Assembly (NCBI RefSeq): GCF_000006405.1
Contig: NW_003200720.1
Span: 135,102-168,905 of the forward strand
DNA from: Perkinsus marinus ATCC 50983
Taxonomy: Eukaryota > Perkinsozoa > Perkinsida > Perkinsidae
Direction of reading: 5' to 3'
DNA: 33,804 bases
Below, piece by piece: positions 29,806 to 33,804 of this stretch. How positions within the stretch are numbered: position 1 is the first letter of the stretch; each line of letters opens with the position of its first letter. The position numbers and the translations under genes were made by a program. A model generated the notes under the pieces. That model worked only from the letters and a program-made list of their open reading frames with translations. It searched no databases and had not been told where the DNA came from.

Positions 29806-30256
29806 ACTGACTGCCAATCTAACCAAAAAGGAAATCACGTTCGAAGACAGGGACATCAATTTAGCGGTGAAGATCAGATAGGAAATTCAATTTCGCAGAC
29901 AGAGTCCGTAAAGAGTCCGGATGATAAAACCGTGGATTAGTACGAAATAGTGGGGTAAACTCCAGGTGGTAGATTTTCACACGGGAATACATAACAAAAC
30001 ACGGCGATTCAGAATCTACAAATGTTTCCGTCCAAATCGTTCCCTACAGTGAAAAAAAGCAAAACTGTTTTCCATGTAGTAAATTCACGCGCACCTCAAT
30101 GGCAATTCGTTTAATACAAATATCTTCAACTACGTATGACCAACCTCATCCGTCAACACCACGGTTGAACCTAAGATACTCCCGAACACTCAACATAAGG
30201 CTTCTAATAGAAGTAATGGCAGCAGTAAATGTATCGGTAAAGGAGCGGGGGGGACT

Positions 30257-32221
30257 TCACTTTCGTGCAGATGCCCGGAAAAAATAATAAAGTAGGAAAA
30301 ACAGGACGAGAACGAAAACCTGAAAATCGAAAAGAAAGATAATTTTCAGTAATTTTCCCACTTTTTCGAGGAAAAAAATGCCTCATTTTTGCATCTTAAC
30401 CCATTCTTTTGAAGAATTGCCAACAATTTCAAGGAAATACCTGATCTTTATAAAAACGTCCCGACTTGTAGTATCGGAACATAAAACGTATAAATTCAAT
30501 AATTTAACCGACTCAAAAATGACCGCGCGCCCCGAAATTGCCCTCCTCCTCCCCTCCTGTTATTGTTGCTTACCATCCCTCCTCGCACTATCCAAGCATC
30601 GACCCTCTGCCTCCTATCGATACTCGTACTCAAAGTCGATGACAGGCCAACGGCATTGAGGACATCATACATCTTACGACGAGTTGTCTGAAAGAAAATC
30701 CGTTCAACATCATTACGAATATAGAGAGTTCTTCCACACATAGCGAGCATCGCACCAGTAGGATACTTATTATAGAGGACGCGATAGTCGCGAGGGAATT
30801 CAAATCCCCAGTGTGACGCAAAAGCTACGTAGCGATTAGCATAGAGCAGACCACGTTCCGCAGGATACATATCATGAATGCTCTCGATGTTATGCCACAG
30901 TCGATGGTCATCGAGTCAGTACTCGAGTACGTACAACAGACGTCATCAGAAATTCTCTAAAAATACCATGAAGTCGCAAAGACTTCATTTTCGCCTCGAA
31001 ATTATATTACCATTTCGTTTTCCATACCAAAATTTAACGTTTCGTTATTACCTTCAACACGGCGTTCTGCTGCGACATCTTCCCCAAAGTGGCCGTCCCT
31101 TGACCCAAGATCCCCTCTAGCATGCCAGCACTGCTTTGAAGGGCTTGCCGCTCTCGTAGTAATTGGGACTCCGCCGATTCATCAGCCTCGTTCCTCTCCG
31201 ATGAACTTTTACCCCCAAAAAGTTTCTCCCGTTGACGCGTACGGAAGATGTGACTCAAGAGCCGGTCGGTGGTGACTTTGATGCTGTCGAGATCGTCTCC
31301 TGCAACAACATCAAAGTGAGTACTAAATAACTAGTGAACTAAAGGCCGCCATATTACTCACAGTACATCTGTACTAGTGTTAATGTCTAGAAAAGGGAGA
31401 TTCAGTTCACCATGGTAACAGAAATTTCAATCACTTTCCAAATCCACGGTATTGATCCTATCGTAATTGTGAATTTCTCCGGTCATGAAGTCCACGATAC
31501 GTCTTTCAGAGCTCATCTGCATCAGATGACTCATTTGATGGTAGAATGGCAATTTTAATTGTGGAATTTCCCGAGGGCTAGTCGCTGCGCTTTTTTTTCA
31601 AAACAAGAACACCGAGGACCGAACCCGAGACCTCCCGGTACCTACGCATCCTCCCTGCCCTCTTCCGCCACATTGGAGTCCCTTGTGGCCCCTTGGACAG
31701 TTCCTCCAATCGGTTGGTCAGCTTCACCAGCTGTTGCATCAACATAGCCAAACGCTGTTGCATCGCAACTTCACTTTCGGCAGACCGACTAGACCGTTGG
31801 GAAGAGGAGGAGGAGGAGGAGTTTAAACCTGAACAGACACTCATTGAGATTTTCCCTGTCGAAAAAAGTTATACGACTAAAGAAAAAGTATAGCAGTATT
31901 GAAGGCCTATTTAATCTGGGCTAATAAGAATTTTCGTCTGCCTGTGGAATTGAATACTGAGGCATATCTTTGAAGCAGCGGCATAACGGCCCCAGCCGAC
32001 AGGCCTTGAAAAGACGTAGAGGATATACATATCTCACTGCGAAAACTACACAATGCTGCCGAGATACTAAGGCATATCTTTGAGGCTGTGGCATAACCGC
32101 CCCGCACCACATATAGTATATACATACCTGCCTCTCCCATCCGACTCAGTAGATCGTCGATTTCATTCTTCGTTCGAGTAGCCTCTTGGAAGACATCCGA
32201 GAGATTATTCAGAGAATCCAT
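30257..32221 (-). CDS. Membrin/Bos1 (GOSR2) family Qb-SNARE
   Basis: Exons 32221-32128, 31828-31646, 31299-31052, 30687-30574, 30319-30257 (TGA): 702 bp, 233 aa, all phases matching. Acts in vesicle fusion between ER and Golgi. N-terminal helix MDSLNNLSDVFQEATRTKNE, Ser run, coiled region (MQQRLAMLMQQLVKLTNRLE), then the SNARE motif from about LLRERQALQSSAGMLEGILG through MSQQNAVLK to RRKMYDVLNAVGLSSTLSTS. The second Gln of MSQQN aligns with the zero-layer Gln of human membrin. The block LGLS-x-T followed by ID-RR and then GGM is diagnostic of membrin. The last exon encodes only the tail anchor, VFVLVLFFLLYYFFRASARK, a single transmembrane helix with a basic lumenal end. Introns: 299, 346, 364 and 254 bp. 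Intron 2 begins with a T-arm relic. Confidence 0.88.
31606..31645 (-). other. T-arm-like sequence at the 5' end of membrin intron 2
   Basis: Sense: GTAGGTACC then GGGAGGTCTCGGGTTCGGTC then CTCGG. Variable loop AGGTC and B-box with one change. Confidence 0.55.
31961..32104. repeat. 34-bp direct repeat in membrin intron 1
   Basis: GGCATATCTTTGA...GCATAAC.GCCCC occurs at 31961-31994 and 32071-32104, 110 bp apart, about 80 percent identical. It fits a tandem duplication of a 110-bp segment that has since drifted. Confidence 0.85.
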
Positions 32222-32636
32222 AAAAACTCAACCTATGGCATAGACGCCCCAGAAATATCCTCGGAGGTCAGTACCGTGCGATATCTTCTCAGAATATGTA
32301 GGTTGGGCACACGAGCAATATCGATCAGAATGGCGGGCGCTACTTATCGAATACCTTACCGAATTCGAAGCAACCTCTGGCCTCTTTCGTATCTTACAAG
32401 CTCAACCTCAAGATACCCCATTTGGAAGACTCACGACATCATTATTCATGGCGGAACTTCGTTACCTTCGGATTATAGTAAGCTGACATCATTACATATC
32501 ATAGCTTCGCTCATTCCCCGACTGGTTGTGTTTATTTGTTCGACTGGTTAAGGTTGATAAACATCCCACTTGTGTGTGCCTCTTACAGTCTACCATGTCA
32601 GACTTGTATAATTCTGTTTCGGCAAATCAATAACTC
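32222..32636. promoter_or_regulatory. Likely shared bidirectional promoter
   Basis: 415 bp between divergent start codons of membrin (minus, ATG at 32221) and the secretory gene (plus, ATG at 32637). No TATA box or other named element seen. The 32186-32551 open frame is not supported as coding. Confidence 0.45.
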
Positions 32637-33804
32637 ATGGAAAGTGGAGTCCGGCTGCTCCTCCTCCTATCGACCCTCCTATTCCCCCTAGCCGTCAGTG
32701 ACCTCATCCAAGTGGACGCCACGAGTGACGCCCCCTTGCTGGAGCTGCCTCCGTTTGGCTTGGGTCCGAATGGACGTATCAGAGCTGATATCATTATAGG
32801 TGATAAGGGTGGGTCGTCTACAGTAATTTTGGTATCCTTTTTACGAAAATTTTTTGCTTTTTTTCTATATGTTTCATCACAGTTTTTCATGCTGAAGAAG
32901 CGATTCTAGTAAGCATTCGATATTATCGAAAAGTGTTTCTTCTACAATTCTGAAGATGAAAATGTATTCTCTAATCACTACTTCTATACAGCCTACATTT
33001 TCGAGGCAATGGGAATGTATATCTTCTATTTCCCTTGTATGATACCAAAAAGGTTGTCACCCGCGCCATCCACTGCTCCCATCAAAAGCTTCCCTACTTC
33101 CCTCTGTTGTACTTTTAGAAAATGATCTATCATCGTTGGCTCCTAATCATTTAGCATCCACGAGCTGATAGTAGAGAAGCGATCCTTCATGAAATTTTTG
33201 ATAGATTTTTGAAAGAGAATTTCGAAAAATGTCTAGAGTCGGGCGATGCTAGGCTTTCATTTGTTAGAATCCTTTTCCCCGAAATTTGGGTGGTAGCATA
33301 AATAATAGTGGGCGTATCATCATGTTGACTTGCATGAGGTTCAGGTAATGATACCTCCCCATCACCAGGCCGATGGGTTTTGGTTCTCTCATTGGAGCAA
33401 TTCGAACTGTGGGCTCAATCGATCAAGAAGGAAGAGTTGATGCCAGGAGCAAGAGGAGTTGTCAACACTAATCGCCCGTCTATGTATAGGAAAGTAGAGG
33501 CCCCGGGTTCGATCCAGGCGTGGGGCATTTTTCTGTGATATCTTTAGGAGTTCTGTTGCCCGGGAGACCGCATTCAGTTTGACATCTTAGTGCGAGGTGA
33601 TCGACCTGACAAGTAAGTGTTGGATGAACGATTATGTCTGCGCGAAAAATACCGTGCGTATTAAATCGTCACGCGCAGGTATATTATGTTCATAGCCAAT
33701 CCTCAGCAGCCTGGGAATTCCTCATCGTCGCGAATGGTTCGGCCCATCATCGGAGTACCTCTACGTGAACGGCAGCCTTCAGCTGAACAGATAGGATTTA
33801 TAGA
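32637..33804 (+). CDS. Secretory-pathway protein, possibly GPR107/GOST-like, cut by window edge
   Basis: The first exon 32637-32799 encodes a clear signal peptide (MESGVRLLLLLSTLLFPLAV) followed by PPFGLGPNGRIRADIII. Firmly read later exons: 33369-33493 (ELWAQSIKKEELMPGARG, NTNRPSMYRK), 33548-33612 (EFCCPGDRIQFDILVRGDRP), and 33679 to the edge (KYIMFIANPQQPGNSSSS). Candidate exons between them, 32883-32908 and about 33156-33295 (SREAILHEIFDRFLKENFEK), do not all join in phase, so the middle is unresolved. The FG...G-x-I block after the signal peptide and Y-x-x-x-F-A-N-P resemble the lumenal domain of GPR107/108-type (GOST, lung 7-TM) Golgi proteins, but no transmembrane core is inside the window. 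Gene: likely. Family: a suggestion. Confidence 0.5.
33494..33547 (+). other. 54-bp intron with T-arm-like core
   Basis: Sense: GTAGAGGCCCCGGGTTCGAT then CCAGGCGTGGGGCATTTTT, ending ATATCTTTAG. Frames on both sides are open and join in phase 0. Confidence 0.65.

Overview
Eukaryotic nuclear DNA, most likely from a unicellular alveolate. A Perkinsus-like organism is my best guess, but this is inference. Reasons: standard stop codons, many spliceosomal introns of only 41-70 bp with plain GT-AG ends, a type I DnaJ ending in CAQQ as I recall for the Plasmodium cytosolic Hsp40, and a eukaryotic SNARE, TMEM208 and SS18-like protein. Exons below were joined by hand from splice sites, reading frame and intron phase; for every complete gene model the summed coding length is a multiple of three.

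Layout. 1-3.3 kb: a plus-strand gene of at least 14 exons, unrecognised, cut by the left edge. 3.7-4.3 kb: a minus-strand single-exon gene with a Cys-rich tail. 4.3-12.2 kb: gene-poor, with a pyrimidine microsatellite, one tRNA-Ser(CGA), miniature transposons, transposase remnants and a remarkable density of tight palindromes. 12.2-13.3 kb: an SS18/GIF-like gene (plus). 13.4-14.2 kb: candidate exons. 14.2-15.4 kb: a His-rich and RS-rich nuclear protein gene (plus). 15.4-20.5 kb: gene-poor again. 20.6-32.2 kb: five genes on the minus strand: DnaJ/Hsp40, a Cof-type HAD phosphatase (HAD-A), TMEM208/SND2, a paralogous HAD phosphatase (HAD-B), and the Golgi SNARE membrin. 32.6 kb to the end: a divergent plus-strand secretory-pathway gene, possibly GPR107/GOST-like, cut by the right edge.

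Two intron-related element families stand out. (1) A hAT-like MITE of about 165-190 bp with CAGTGTTGG-type terminal inverted repeats and 8-bp target duplications sits in introns and intergenic DNA in both orientations; the two HAD paralogs carry it in different introns. (2) Fragments resembling the 3' half of a tRNA (variable loop plus T arm, B-box GGTTCGATCC) occur in about 16 introns of nine genes or candidate genes, in both orientations; one 76-bp intron is a tRNA-like sequence from end to end. Third, at least 35 perfect palindromes with a one-base centre and arms of 7-18 bp, often chained so that one arm is shared with the next palindrome, crowd 6.2-11.8 kb and recur at 15.9-16.1 and 19.4-20.2 kb. 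About two would be expected by chance in the window.

The recognised genes are housekeeping genes (chaperone, phosphatases, ER targeting, ER-Golgi fusion, chromatin or RNA factors) and do not form a pathway. The interest lies in the intron biology and the palindromes.
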